In this document: one piece after another, positions 1 to 11,451 of the stretch
Numbering within the stretch: position 1 is the stretch's first letter
Layout: each line of letters opens with the position of its first letter
From: Cytidiella melzeri
Lineage: Eukaryota > Basidiomycota > Agaricomycetes > Polyporales > Irpicaceae
Direction of reading: 5' to 3'
Length of the DNA: 64,000 nt
Assembly (NCBI GenBank): GCA_022592445.1
Contig: JABYQR010000041.1
Span: forward strand, 62,001-126,000
The notes under the pieces: model-generated
What the model was told of the DNA's origin: nothing
What the model saw: the letters and a program-made list of their open reading frames with translations, nothing else
Databases searched by the model: none
Position numbers and translations under genes: made by a program

Positions 1-3000
1 CTTGCGTAACTTCGGACTCGGGCTTCGTCGCCCCAAGCAAGATGTTGAAGCGAACGGTACCGGCGTAAAGAGTGGGTTCCTGAGATACGAGAGCGATGTT
101 CTTCCTGTACTCCGTGACGTTGAGCTCCTTGATGTCCTGGCCGTCGAGCTGAGATACGAACAGTCAGCGACAACGCAGACGAACTTCAAAGTCGACTCAC
201 AAGTACAGTACCAGCCAAGGGATCATAGAATCGCTCGACGAGCTGGATAGTCGTACTCTTACCGCACCCAGAAGCGCCGACGAGAGCGACGTAAGTACCA
301 GGCTCCACAACCAAGTTGAGATCGCGGAGGACACGGACACCAGGACGTGTGGGGTAACGGAAATGAATGCCGTCGAAGACGATACGACCTTGGACGTTCT
401 CCGGGACCTTGCCCTCTGTAGACTCGGCGTCGATCGAAGGTACAGAGTCCAACAACTCAATGACATCAGCAGCGGCGCCTTTGGCGGAGGACATGTCCGG
501 TACGAATGAGAAGACGTTCCCCGCCTGGATGGCACCGAAGACCGTGCACTGGAGAGCGACAAAGAACTGGAAGGTGCCGTATTCTTGCTTGGAGACGAGC
601 TGCGCGCCCCACCAGAATATGAGTGCAATAACGAAGAAACTCATCGCCTGCGTGATAGCGTAGAGCAGGTTACTCCACAACGCAACCCTGTTCGACTCGA
701 CTAACGGACCCTCCAGACTCTCGCTGTACAGTCTTAAGCAGTCTGCTTCACGAGTGAGTGATGCGACCGTGCGGATGGAACCAGCGGCCTCGCAAGCGAG
801 TTGAGCAGACTGTTCGTGAGCCTTCTTGTTCTTCTGGTCCTTCAAAACGACGACGTGAAGACGGACAAAACCAGCGGAGACGACGAGAGGCATGCAAGCG
901 AGACCAACGAGACCGATCTTCCATGCGAAGGCAATACCGATGATCATGCCAATGATGAGCGTTGAGCCGGACTGGATGATAGCACCGAGAGTGACACCGG
1001 CAAGACCGTACACCTTTTGAGGGTTGTCACTCAAACTAGAAGTCAACTGGCCGGTGCTGTTCTCGTCCTTGTCGAAATACTCGATATCCTGGCGCAGGTA
1101 AGCAGCGAACGATATCGAACGAAGCTTGGCGCTGAGAGTCGAAGCCGAGGCACCGAACGAATAATTCTGAACACCAATGGTCACGGTCGAGACGAGAGCG
1201 ATGATGAAGAAGTACAGAGAGTTGCGATCACCGTCGTGGCGCCGTTGATGAGGATCTGTCTCCGAAAAGGTGCTGATGCCCTTGCCGAAGACTAATCCGA
1301 ATGCTGGATACAAAGCACCAGTCACTGTACGAGTGTTAGTAGACAGTTTCAACATGAAAAACTACGGGAATACGTACAAACGGCGGCAATGGCTCCAACG
1401 AGGTATAACCTCCATGAATCGCGGTTGATATAACCCATCCGCTTGAAGAGGTACAAGATCGAGTAATCGTTCTCCTTTCTTGCTTGTTCTTGGGCTCTGC
1501 GCTCAATAAGCTCCGAAGCAAGCGAACGGCCAGTGTTCGAGCGACCAAGGGGGATCTCCTTCTCGGCCTGCTTCTCGATATCTTCCTCCTCATCTGCCGC
1601 CTGGTCTTCGTTGCTACCGTGTGCGGTGCTGTCATCGTCGCTGTTGACTACGCGCTCACGCGCTTCACGAAGCTTCTGCGCGTTCACAAGTCGGTAATAC
1701 GCGCCATTCTCGTTGCCGAGGAGCTCGTTGTGCGTGCCAGATTCGAGAACGAGACCGTCCCCCATGACGTAGATACAGTTCGCGTCCTTGATCGTCGAGA
1801 GACGATGAGCGATAGTGATGGTGGTACGTCCAGCGGCTGCCTTGTCCAAAGCGTTCTGTACAACTCCTTCCGACTGCGTGTCGAGAGCGGAAGTGGCCTC
1901 GTCGAGCAAAAGGATTTTCGGGTCTGATACAATGGCACGTGCGATAGCAATACGTTGCTTCTGTCCACCAGAGAGCAAAAATCCACGCTCGCCGACCATG
2001 GTGTCGTAACCCAAAGGAAGCTTTGAGATGAACCCGTCCGCATTTGCCTTGACACACGCCTCCTTGATCAGCTTCATCTTCTCATCCTGAGGTGCGTGCT
2101 CGAATGGGGTGTTTATAAGACCGTGAGCGACGTTGCCTGCGATGGTGGTAGCGAAGAGGGTAGGTTCTTGAGAAACGAGACCGATCTGAGAACGAAGCCA
2201 CCTGACATTCAGGTCTTTGAGATTGGTACCATCGAGCTTGACGACACCACTGAGAGGATCGTAGAATCGCTCCACCAGCGAGATAACCGTAGACTTTCCT
2301 GAGCCAGATGCACCGACGAGCGCGACGGTCTGACCAGCCGGGAACGTGATACTGAGATCCTTGACGATCGGAACATTTGGACGGGAGGGGTAGTTGAACT
2401 TGACATTCTCGAATGTGATTTCGCCGTAGCATTTCTCAGGCTTGAGACCCTCCTCCGATGCCGAGTCAATGTCCGGGACACGGTCAATAGTCTGGTAGAG
2501 TTTGGCAGCCGCGCCACGAGCGTGAGTGATCGCCTGCATCTCGGGAGCAAGCAAGGCCAGCGAGAAGGAACCGATGAGGATAGCGAAGAAAACGTTGACG
2601 ACGTCTCCTGCGTTGGCCTCATTGCGATTAATGAGTGTAGTTCCGAAGTCGAAGGCGAGCGCGTAGGCAGAGTAGATCACGAAGAAGAAGATAGCAAGTC
2701 CTCCGCCATGCCACACAGCAGCCTTCATATCGACCTTGCGGGCCTTGAACACGTAGACGTCGTAGAGTTTGGAGAGAATCTTCTGCGTGCCAAACGCTTG
2801 TGCAGTGCGTACGGTCGAAATAACTTCTTCCGCGAGTGAGCCTGCCTCAGCGACATGCTTCAACGACAATCTAACAAGCGAAGTCAGTATCAACAATAAG
2901 CACAACATTCAGGCAAACTTACTGCATATAAGTCGAGACAAACTTGTTCATGACTGCACCGGTTATACCGATACAAGGAAGAATGGCCGAGAGCGCAAGA

Positions 3001-3978
3001 GCTAGACGCCAGGACCTGACATACGCGAGGACGAAACCAGTCACGAAGGCAGACAAGAATTGAACCACTAGCGCGACTTTCTCAGAGATACCTTGCTGAA
3101 CCAAATCTGATGTGTGCCAAAGCCGTCAGTTATAAGCAACTAGATTTTTCGGTGAGAAAACGTACGCGTGTCGGTCTGAATACGGGTTGCGACCTCTCCA
3201 GCGCCTACGTTATCGAAGAACGCAATGTCCTGACGTAGAACCGCCTGGAGATAGCGTTCACGTACTCGCCTCGCATTGACCTCGCCAGTGTAGACCCAAA
3301 TGTACATGTACAGGAATGTAGCGAGGAACATGCCAGCACCTATTTGACTTTATCAGGAGAAATATCAAAACGAAGAGAAGGTTACAAACCAATGCACACA
3401 AGGTATGCCGCATTCAGTCCAGACTGGTGTCTGAATGAAGCTGCTGCTGCATCGAAATTGGCTACGGCTTGAGCATGATTAGTATTCGCCGGATTGTTGA
3501 CCTCATTCAGCGTTATGCCGAACTCGACAAAGTTCTCCGTGAGCCGACCAAACAGCAAACTCATGAGGGGCTGTAAACTGTGTAAGTGCTGCAAAGAGCA
3601 GGCAACGTGTGTAGTCTAAGCATACCTGAGCAGCACCTCCTGCTACGGCACTGATCAACCCAATGAAATCCAAGATCAGTTCGGTACGTGTTGAAAACCT
3701 GTCGAAGGACATCATGTGCTGAGTATGAGGCAACGGAGGATATATAACGGTGGGAATGCTCACCTGAAGAGCGAGCGAAACGAAGCTGGTGGAACTTGCG
3801 GCTCTTGGGCTACCACAGGCTCTGCTTCGGCTGAGGGAGCATCGTCGGCCTTGGGGTCGAGCTTGGACTTTCTCCAGCTCCTTCTCTTCTTCTGATCCTG
3901 CGCCTGCTCCGGCTTCAAGTGATTCTCTGTTGCTGACTCGAGCGCCTTCTCGTTTGGGCCATCTGTGAATGAAGCCAT
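1..3978 (-). CDS. ABC transporter, subfamily B full-length (MDR/P-glycoprotein or Ste6 type), 3' end beyond window
   Basis: ATP-driven membrane exporter with TMD1-NBD1-TMD2-NBD2 order, read on the minus strand. The ATG at 3976-3978 (MASFTDGPNE) starts a charged cytosolic N-terminus of about 70 residues; the open frame above it has no ATG. TMD1 is split over small exons (about 3700-2900). NBD1 shows Walker A GASGSGKST near 2310, the signature LLSGGQKQR near 1970 and Walker B ILLLDEATSALD. An acidic linker follows (about 1640-1500), then TMD2 and NBD2 with Walker A GASGCGKST near 270. The NBD2 signature and stop lie off the left edge. All NBD motifs visible are canonical, so the protein should be active. 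A palindromic TATAAG sits at 4143-4148. Substrate cannot be told from sequence: drugs, lipids or a farnesylated pheromone are all possible. A decayed relative lies upstream. Confidence 0.95.
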
Positions 3979-5322
3979 GGCTGGCTGAGGGACTTGGGTG
4001 CGACGGATGAGCGTACGACCGGTCAAGGTTTGTAGTAACCTAGATGGTGGTGGTCGACGACCAAGAGGCGAAGAGAAAAGAAATTAGAAGGAGTGAAAGA
4101 AGGGTAGGATTGATGGAACCCGCCGAGCATGTGCATGCCCCTTATAAGGCGCTCTGCCTGGATTACGCAAGCGCTCGCCACGTACCTCTCTCGGCGGCCG
4201 CAAATGCTGGCTGACCAGCAGTGGTTATAGAAATCTGAGAATATCTCACGAAAATGAAACACATCGACTTTCTCTCCTACATAGATTACATTTAATTTTA
4301 CTATCGTTTGTACACAGATGACAGCGTTTTCTCGCTGTTATCATTAGGAAATGGGCCGAGCTCGGTCGACCAGCTGACGCGATTAGCATGACAGCGCAGT
4401 TGACATCCGCAGACGGGCCGACACCCATCAATATGCAGGCAAGATTGCGCTTGCCAGCACAGTGAAAAGTGCAAGATGGCCGCAGTTTCAACGTTCAACT
4501 TGCAGCGTGTTTCACAAAAATACTACTTCCAGTCCCATATTCAGCGTGATATTCTGCTAAACCGTGGAGCGCGGGCATGTACCATTTCTGATCATCGCAC
4601 AACATGAAAAACAAATAAGCTTTCGGATGGGATACACGTACGACGCTCGGCCCTTGGAAGCTTTGTGGCTGCATCTTCCTTTGCCAACAGTTGTACGACT
4701 CCAGTGTTTGCTGCGCTGACCGAGTCACTCGCTCCAGGTTCCGCCTCGTTGACTCATATATACGTATTACGCAGCACGCCAGCGCTCCAAGTCAGAGTCA
4801 CTGCAAGACAGCTTAGTTGACACCCATAGTTTGTACACAACTTGCAAAACATGTAACTTATCAGACAATTGGTACCGGGGCTATGCAACGTTGATGGGGT
4901 GACAGTAGCAATTCCCGAGGGGTTTCCGGGTGGTGTTTGAGTCCACTGTGCAGTTGCGTGTCGACTCGGCAACAAACTCATGCATAGGATAGGGTCCCGA
5001 CTGATCAACCACAGATTGATCGAGTTACATTCAAAGATAACGAATGCGTACCTTGATTTCAACCATATGCATTTGATCAGACATCGATATACATCGTTGC
5101 TACATATACCCCACATCTCTCTTCACAGCTCATGAAGGCGCAAGCACTTTCAAAGCGGTCATCTTGATCTGGGAAGCAACAGTCACCGCTGCGTCTGAGT
5201 TCTACTAGCACCCGACGTTGTTGGAAACCACGAGTGACGCAGTGATAGCAGTGCCCTGAAAGTCCGTATGCAGAGGTTTTACATCCTATCATTTATGGCC
5301 TTGAAAGGCACCAGAGCGAAAT
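3979..5322. other. Intergenic: promoter of the ABC exporter
   Basis: No supported gene here. Open frames on the minus strand (for example 4495-4728) have no recognisable domain or splice-linked continuation. The first 200 bases upstream of the ABC start hold a TATAAG box (4143-4148) and probably the 5' UTR. I see nothing else. Confidence 0.5.
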
Positions 5323-6930
5323 TCAAAGCACCACAAAGTAGAGGGCTGGTAGTTGCACATATTCGTAGTACCCCTCACAGAGCGCAAAAAGCTCGTCGTG
5401 AGTGCCACACTCCTTGACGGCACCGTTTTTTATAAAGTAGCTGAACCGACAAGTCAGCACTAATCGACGCCGTGCATAGGCAGAAAAAAGCGAGTGACAC
5501 CCGATCCGCGGTTTACATCGTGGATAGCAGATGCGATAGCAATAGCAGTTCAACCCCTCACAGCTCTATCACGAGCATTTTGTTCTACTTTATCCAACTT
5601 CGAGTTGAGGGCAGAGGCGGTCTTGTCCAGCAAACGAACCTTCGGTTGTTGAGAAGGGCACTCGTTCTAGAGAGACGACATCACAATTCGTGTCCTCAAA
5701 CAAGCACCAGGGAGAGACTTACGCTTCTGACCACCTGACAATCACGAGCCCTTGCCACTGACTTCGGTATTAAAGCCACATAATATGGATCGTTAGGACG
5801 AACGGGCTCGCTACGCAGTATTTCAAGGTGAAATCTATGTGTAAACAGGGAACGTGGTCGTAATCCATAATATAAAAAGGCTTGAGACGGCCAAGACAAC
5901 GCGCTGCGCGTGTAAGCGGCGCTGGAGTGGAAAACCGAGAAGAGGTCCTCTCAACAGCACAACAAGGATGGATAAGGCAGAAAGTGGGCTCAAGGCTGGT
6001 TTAGAGAGCACAGTTAAACTGCTGAGGTCAAGAGTAGGTGGTTTGGCAGAGATGGCAGTCATGACTCATGGAGGTGAAGTTGTGTAGTACCGGCCAAGGC
6101 AGATGCCACTGAGAACAGCACACCATGCCCAGTATATGCAAGTCAAAGGTTCAACTATGCTGTGATATGACTCAAAAGTACAGTCTGAGGTTTGTAATTC
6201 ATTTTTGGACGCAAAACGAAAGAGATATCGACTGAGGATGTGAGGAGGAGAACTGGCGCTTGGTGCATGTGGTTAGACGCCAGGAAGTGGGATTTGCACC
6301 CCGTTATCAATGTATGCTCGCTTCGCTCGCAACAAATGTTCTGGCGAAGGCTTGAACAGGCAGAGACTGAATAAACTCGAGGATGCCGGCGTTATGGCAA
6401 GCCTCCTCGATCTCCCCTTGCGTCACTTCTGACTTGGGCTGATTCGCACCAGACAAGAATTTGAAGTGAACATTGCTAGCGTAAAGAGTAGGTCCTTGAG
6501 CCACGCGAGCGATTTTCGTCCTATACTCCTTGACATTGATCTTCCCAATATCCTGGCCGTCCAGCTAAAACTTCGCAACTAGTGAGCGGTGACGCTAGCT
6601 CTGGAAATTAGCAACTGTTTACTCACGTTGGCAGCACCAGTCAAAGGGTCGTAGGATCGCTCGATGGGCTGGACAATCGCGCACTTACCACGTCCAGAAG
6701 CACAGACAAGAGCGACGTATATACCCGGCTCGCTTGAGATTGATACTGCGGAGGACGCCGACATCAGAGTGAGTGGAGTAACGGGAGTGGACATCCACAA
6801 AGTCAGCACGGCCTCAGACATTCTTGGAACCTTTCCCTATAGCTAGGCCTCAGAGGACTCGGTGTCGATCAAAGGTAGCGAGTCCAGCAGCTCGGCGATG
6901 TCGGCCGCAGCTCCTTTGGCGGAGGAAGTA
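5323..6930 (-). pseudogene. Relic of a second ABCB exporter (NBD2 region only)
   Basis: Minus-strand pieces align in order with the end of the intact exporter next door. At 6930-6850 there is an SSAKGAAAD-like segment with stops. At about 6740-6620 the Walker A region reads CASGRGKCA where the intact gene has GASGCGKST, so the P-loop lysine context and the serine/threonine are lost. At 6500-6340 lies the Q-loop region (VAQGPTLYAS). At about 5700-5580 there is a degenerate LLDEATSALD. At 5440-5340 lies the end of NBD2 (GAVKECGTHDELF). Frameshifts and stops separate the pieces and TMDs are missing. It is best read as the remains of a tandem duplicate on the same strand. Confidence 0.85.
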
Positions 6931-7028
6931 CACACTCAACATGGTTTCTATACCACTGTCTCACCTCCAAACATTGCAGATAATATACAACATTGGTCCC
7001 CTATAATAGTTGTCCCTTTTCATCTACT

Positions 7029-8471
7029 TCACGTCGATGGCAAACCCGGCTCAGGCTTGCCTTCGAATGCATCTGCAATCGCGTAGAACGCCGGTTTCGG
7101 CTGCTTGTTCGCATCCCAGGGCAATACAGCCCCGTCGGGGAGCCACGAATGATCGTCCGACACACCCCAAGTCGTCTAAACGTACACACAATATCGTCAG
7201 ATTGTCACTGGCCCAGCACATCTCGATAGACAGAACTCGGAATGCGATAGTGTCGACCACTCACCACACCCACACACCTCTCCACCTTTGTGCACGCGTT
7301 CACCACAGTCCAATAATCCTGCGCCTGCATCGCAAACGCCGTCGCGTTCTGCGGGTTTCCCGTCCCGATGTTGATATCGAGCTCCGTTATGGCGACGTCT
7401 AGTCCGAGGTCAGCGAAACGCTGAAGGTTCTGTTGCAGCGTAGAGGGCACCTGGCCCAGGCTGAAGTGGCACTGGAAGCCAATGCCGTCGATCGGAACGC
7501 CATCTTTGATGTAGCCTTGCACGACGCCGTATAGGGCATCAGATTTGCTATTGATGCCTTCAGTGCTGTAGTCATTGATGCTATTGGTTATGTAGTGAGT
7601 CACCAGTATGGGAGTACAGTCAAAGGAGCGTAACATACTAAAGCTTGGGGTGGGAGTCAACCGCACGAGCGTAGGTAAGCGCCTTAGGAATTGCATCCTC
7701 GCCGAACTTTGTCAACCAAATGCCTTGCTTGAAGGTCTCGTTGGGCGTGTTGTCTGAAATCAATTCGTTCTACAACACAACAGATTCGAGTATCAACAAT
7801 CTGATCGGCAGACACCAAGACTGCACGTACGACCACGTCGATAGCATACAACTTCCCACGATAGCGGTCCATAACCTTAGTGATGTGGTTCTTCAGGGCA
7901 TTATCTAGTTCCGTGGCTGTCAGGCTCGTGTTCACCCAAGGCGGTAGCTGGTTATTCCTACGTACATAAGAAGTAAAGCCGCCCTCAGCATGATTGTTGA
8001 GAAACACGGAGTTAACATACCACATAAAGTTGTGCCCTCGAACCTTTGCGCCAAGACTCTCGGCCGTGTTGACGATTTCGTCGAAAGGGCCAAAATCGAA
8101 CTGATTTGGCTCGGGTTCGATGCTCTCCCATTTCACTGTATCGACATATAGAGTCAGCTCTCCTTTTTAACAGAGAGGTTTATTCAAAACTTACTCTCGT
8201 TTTCAGGCGTAAAGGCGCTGAACTAGACAACCGCGTGTCAACAACACAGACGCAGATTGCTATGGGAGGAGCATACCTGCGTATCAATAAGTTTCGTATA
8301 CGCCTTATCATTGAACAAGAACGTCGTGTTCATTGCGGCACCAAAGTATCTGGGCAAAGCCAAGTTCTTCAAGATGATGTTGGTCGAGGAGGCCGCCGCT
8401 ATTGGCGCAGCGAATGCAGGCTTGAAGGACAAAAGCGAGAGGAGCGCGAACATCATCGGTTTTGGAGACAT
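7029..8471 (-). CDS. Secreted endo-1,4-beta-xylanase, glycoside hydrolase family 10
   Basis: Hydrolyses internal beta-1,4 bonds of xylan outside the cell. The start MSPKPMMFALL opens a signal peptide of about 22 residues, probably cleaved after AFA. GH10 landmarks in order: ENEMKWESIEP, RGHNFMW joined across an intron (about 8020-7958) to NNQLPPWV, the acid/base motif IDVV|NE split by an intron (Glu just after it), YINDYSTEG, DGIGFQCH, nucleophile motif AITELDI, then WGVSDDHSWLP and the end at 7029. There is no CBM1. Two positions differ from the usual family pattern: W-N rather than W-H after RGH, and Ile rather than Trp before DVVNE. Both catalytic glutamates are present. A TATAAAA lies 52 bp upstream. 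Confidence 0.92.
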
Positions 8472-8522
8472 CTTAAACCTTTGAAGGACCTGAATAGCAA
8501 GTCGATGTCATATCCTAGTTGG

Positions 8523-8529
8523 TTTTATA
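8523..8529 (-). promoter_or_regulatory. TATA box of the GH10 gene
   Basis: TATAAAA on the minus strand, 52 bp upstream of the xylanase start codon, at a plausible distance for a short 5' UTR. Confidence 0.5.
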
Positions 8530-8634
8530 CGTTCGTCCAGCATGAACCTTTCACCCAGCTCACTCCGCCATCGCAGGACCTTTGAGGCAGCGAGGAGGTC
8601 TGGAGGTCAGTTGATGTAGGAGTTGGTCTGAGTT

Positions 8635-8648
8635 GGGCAGCACGAGGC

Positions 8649-8680
<32 letters not shown>

Positions 8681-8717
8681 CTAAGTTTATAAAGGTCCGT
8701 GCGGGGCAGCACGAGGC
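8635..8717 (-). mobile_element. Short poly(A)-tailed retroposed insert with 14 bp target-site duplication
   Basis: The 14-mer gggcagcacgaggc occurs at 8635-8648 and again at 8704-8717. Between the copies lie 27 consecutive T (8649-8675) and 28 bases of unique sequence. On the minus strand this is a short sequence containing TTTATAAACTTAGATATT followed by A27, flanked by a perfect duplication. That is the layout left by target-primed reverse transcription of a polyadenylated RNA by LINE machinery, here heavily 5'-truncated. The source RNA is unknown. It inserted about 160 bp upstream of the xylanase start codon. Confidence 0.7.
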
Positions 8718-9535
8718 ATCGCGTAAAGGTCTGAGCGGCCCCGCTTCTCAACCTGTGTCGTGGGATTTCTGATGGAACGTAGAAGGTCAATGAAATGGGC
8801 TACGAAAAGGTCTGCTGGTCTGTGGCACATGCAGTTGATCCCATATTACAGAAGCAACTGAAAAAGAGACTTGAGTTTGAATGGATGCGGATGTGATAGC
8901 ATTCATGGAAAGAACTTCGGAGTATTTTTCGATGGCGTCACGAGCAGGCCCGAACGCAGGGAGTTCATGAAACGGGTGGGTAAAAAATGCCTGAATTAGT
9001 GAAAGAAGACCCACCAAACCGCATTATCGCTGTTCCATCCCATAAATATAGTCAGCTACGACGACATGGAAGAGTAGAGCGTACGTACAGTCATTGTGTG
9101 GTAAGGCAGAAACGCTGTAGCATTACAGTCAGGTGGCGGTCATGCGGGAGCGTGCCGCAAAAATGTATGTTCCCGGCGGACCGCACACTGGCGGTGGTCC
9201 TCACATAAGTCAAAACATAATTGCGTATGCGACGTATTCATGTTGAACTTGAAGAGGCCTGGGTGGGAACGCGCGGGAGTAGGACGGCGGACAATCCAAA
9301 CTTGGTCCTACTGAAAGTCATCCACCAATTGTTTCCAGACCCACTTAGTTCAGATATTGACAGTGGCAAAAGCTTATATGCGCTGTGGAGGTTAGACGGA
9401 AGAACGAACCTCAGCTTGGTCAAGAGGAAGCACTTGCAGGTTCATGTAAGAAATTTCCGTTTTAGTAAGCGCCACAAAGCCATTGGCGCTGACAATTGCG
9501 AGCTTGAACGACTTCACTCACGCACTGCGATCTCC
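8718..9535. other. Intergenic between GH10 and the G-patch gene
   Basis: No supported gene. The frame of the next gene stays open back to about 9221 without stops, so part of this stretch (9221-9535) could be an N-terminal extension rather than 5' UTR. No motif is recognisable there. Confidence 0.4.
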
Positions 9536-10768
9536 ATGGCCACTGTAACCTATTATATTCGCTCTCACTATGATCCAGAGGATAGAGCGGCCTCAGAAGT
9601 AGCCACAGGGCAGACTTCGACTACTTCGGACTCGCACTTGACATTGCAAGACTCTGAAGAGCCTGAGGAAGATCCATGGCAGACAGAGTCAGCGTTCGGT
9701 GCGGAGCGTCGCCTCGCTGCTGCCCCTCGGTTTGTTCCAGCAGTCGTATCTTACGATGAAGTCAATAACATGCTAGGTGGCTTCCATCGAACAGTCCTGC
9801 AGCCGCCAGCTGAGAAGCCCAAGGAAGATGTGGGCGGATGGTATCGTTCCCTAACTAGGCGGAGTCAGATTGGAGCATCGAGTTTCAGGGTTAGTGCTGG
9901 CGACAGGGTCTCCGGCGTAAAGATTGACGAGGCCTTACCTGCGACGAGCAGGAGTTTCCGTACGGACTCGGAAGCAGCTCTCAAACCTAGAGTCGCATCG
10001 CTACGTGCAGACAAAAACAACTGGTTCATCGCCCGAGCACTGCATTCAGAACAAACTTCTACTCCTTTTACACCCCCTTTGACACTCGCAGATATTCTAG
10101 CTCGGGAGCCACCAGTGTCGAAACAACCAGTTGCACCTCCAGTGTTTCTTGCCCTCGGACCCTCGAACAAAGGATGGGGCATGCTGCAGCAGAGTGGGTG
10201 GAGTGAGGGAGAAGGCTTAGGCGCGAACGTCGCTCGTCGGAGAATGCCACGTCTAGCGCAGCAGATGCAGCCAGGCATGTCCTCGTCCATACCTCAATCA
10301 AACCCGGCAACAACGAAGGTGAAGGTCGAGAGGCACGAAGTACTGCTGGACCCGGATGGCGAGATCAGCGAGATGCGTGATGTCGAAGTTGTTGATTTGA
10401 CGCTTTCCGACTCTGATGAAGACGACGAAGTTGCGGGCGAGGAGGACGTATTGGCAGTGTCGGGCGAACCCTCATCGTTTCCCATGGATCCCTCGCCTCA
10501 TTCTGTGCCACTCCTCACCCCAATAGCCACTGTCCTCAAATCCGATCGTCTTGGTATCGGTCTGAAGGCAAAGAAAGTAGGACCACACAAAGCCTCGAAG
10601 AGACGAGTGACGCATAACCAGGCGGCGTTGGCAGCGCACGTTCGGGCTAATGAGGATATGCGGAGGATGAAGGCACTCATTGGTCGAGGCTCTAGAGGAT
10701 TCGCGAGGTTGGCAAATGCCGAATCCGAGCAGCGGAGACAGCTTCTTGCTAGCTTGAACGACCCCTGA
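9536..10768 (+). CDS. G-patch domain protein, probable RNA-processing factor
   Basis: Single-exon gene of about 410 residues. The G-patch (about residues 195-235) reads GPSNKGWGMLQQSGWSEGEG then LGANVARRRMP, with the spaced glycines that activate DEAH RNA helicases in known family members. The rest is low complexity: an acidic stretch DLTLSDSDEDDE (about residue 290), and a basic C-terminus (KASKRRVTHNQ). The start was placed at 9536 (MATVTYYIRSHYDPED) because the compositionally typical protein begins there; an in-frame ATG at 9227 would add about 103 residues without recognisable domain. It probably acts in the nucleus in splicing or ribosome biogenesis; the helicase partner is unknown. Confidence 0.8.
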   Translation: MATVTYYIRSHYDPEDRAASEVATGQTSTTSDSHLTLQDSEEPEEDPWQTESAFGAERRLAAAPRFVPAVVSYDEVNNMLGGFHRTVLQPPAEKPKEDVGGWYRSLTRRSQIGASSFRVSAGDRVSGVKIDEALPATSRSFRTDSEAALKPRVASLRADKNNWFIARALHSEQTSTPFTPPLTLADILAREPPVSKQPVAPPVFLALGPSNKGWGMLQQSGWSEGEGLGANVARRRMPRLAQQMQPGMSSSIPQSNPATTKVKVERHEVLLDPDGEISEMRDVEVVDLTLSDSDEDDEVAGEEDVLAVSGEPSSFPMDPSPHSVPLLTPIATVLKSDRLGIGLKAKKVGPHKASKRRVTHNQAALAAHVRANEDMRRMKALIGRGSRGFARLANAESEQRRQLLASLNDP

Positions 10769-11451
10769 TGGCTGAAGGAGGACACCCGAATCGAAACTGG
10801 CACCACGCCTGCCCTGCAGCTCCATGGCCCATCAACAAAATACGCCCCCCGCTCCTTCTACCGCATTGTCGCGGTGATAGAGGAGATGTAGAAGTTTCTG
10901 TATTTCAGATGCCGCTTAACGGCAGCCTGGTGCTGGAGATGGCAAGGTGGGGCTACTTAAGGATGGCAATCATCAATTTCGTGCTGAGTGGACGCATTAC
11001 TTAGGTCTGAACGCCTTGTTCTGATTCTTCTAGATCCGTTATCTTTCATCGAAATGATCATGAATATTTCCAGTGCTGCTGCCGTGCAAAGGCTCTCGTT
11101 TGTAGTGTCACAGCTAAGGCATGGAACAGATGTTGCTCTAGGCTAGAGCTCCATAAACGTTGGTGAGCATCTGTCTCTGATGCACAGACCTCCACATCTT
11201 AGTTCAGGCACAGGTCCACCTTTGGACAGCATAGCCTCCATTCTTTGTTGTGTTTGCGGCTTTCGCTGTCTATATTAGGACCTTGCAAAAAATGCCGAAG
11301 CATTGTGCTCCATCGGACGACAGAAGTAACGCAGACAGTTTGCAGTATGAATGGTAAACGATGAATGGAGAGGTAAGTACTTCTCGGGGTATAAGAGGGG
11401 CCAGGCCGCGGGTGTGCATCTGTAGTGTTTTCACCTCGTCGAACCACCAAG
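10769..11451. other. Intergenic; 3' end of G-patch gene and promoter of amine oxidase
   Basis: No supported gene in 683 bases. The last 65 bases carry the TATA box listed separately. Confidence 0.5.
11390..11396 (+). promoter_or_regulatory. TATA box of the amine oxidase gene
   Basis: TATAAGA 56-62 bp before the start at 11452. The broken duplicate downstream keeps a TATATAG (14760-14766) at nearly the same distance from its own ATG, which supports both. Confidence 0.5.
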
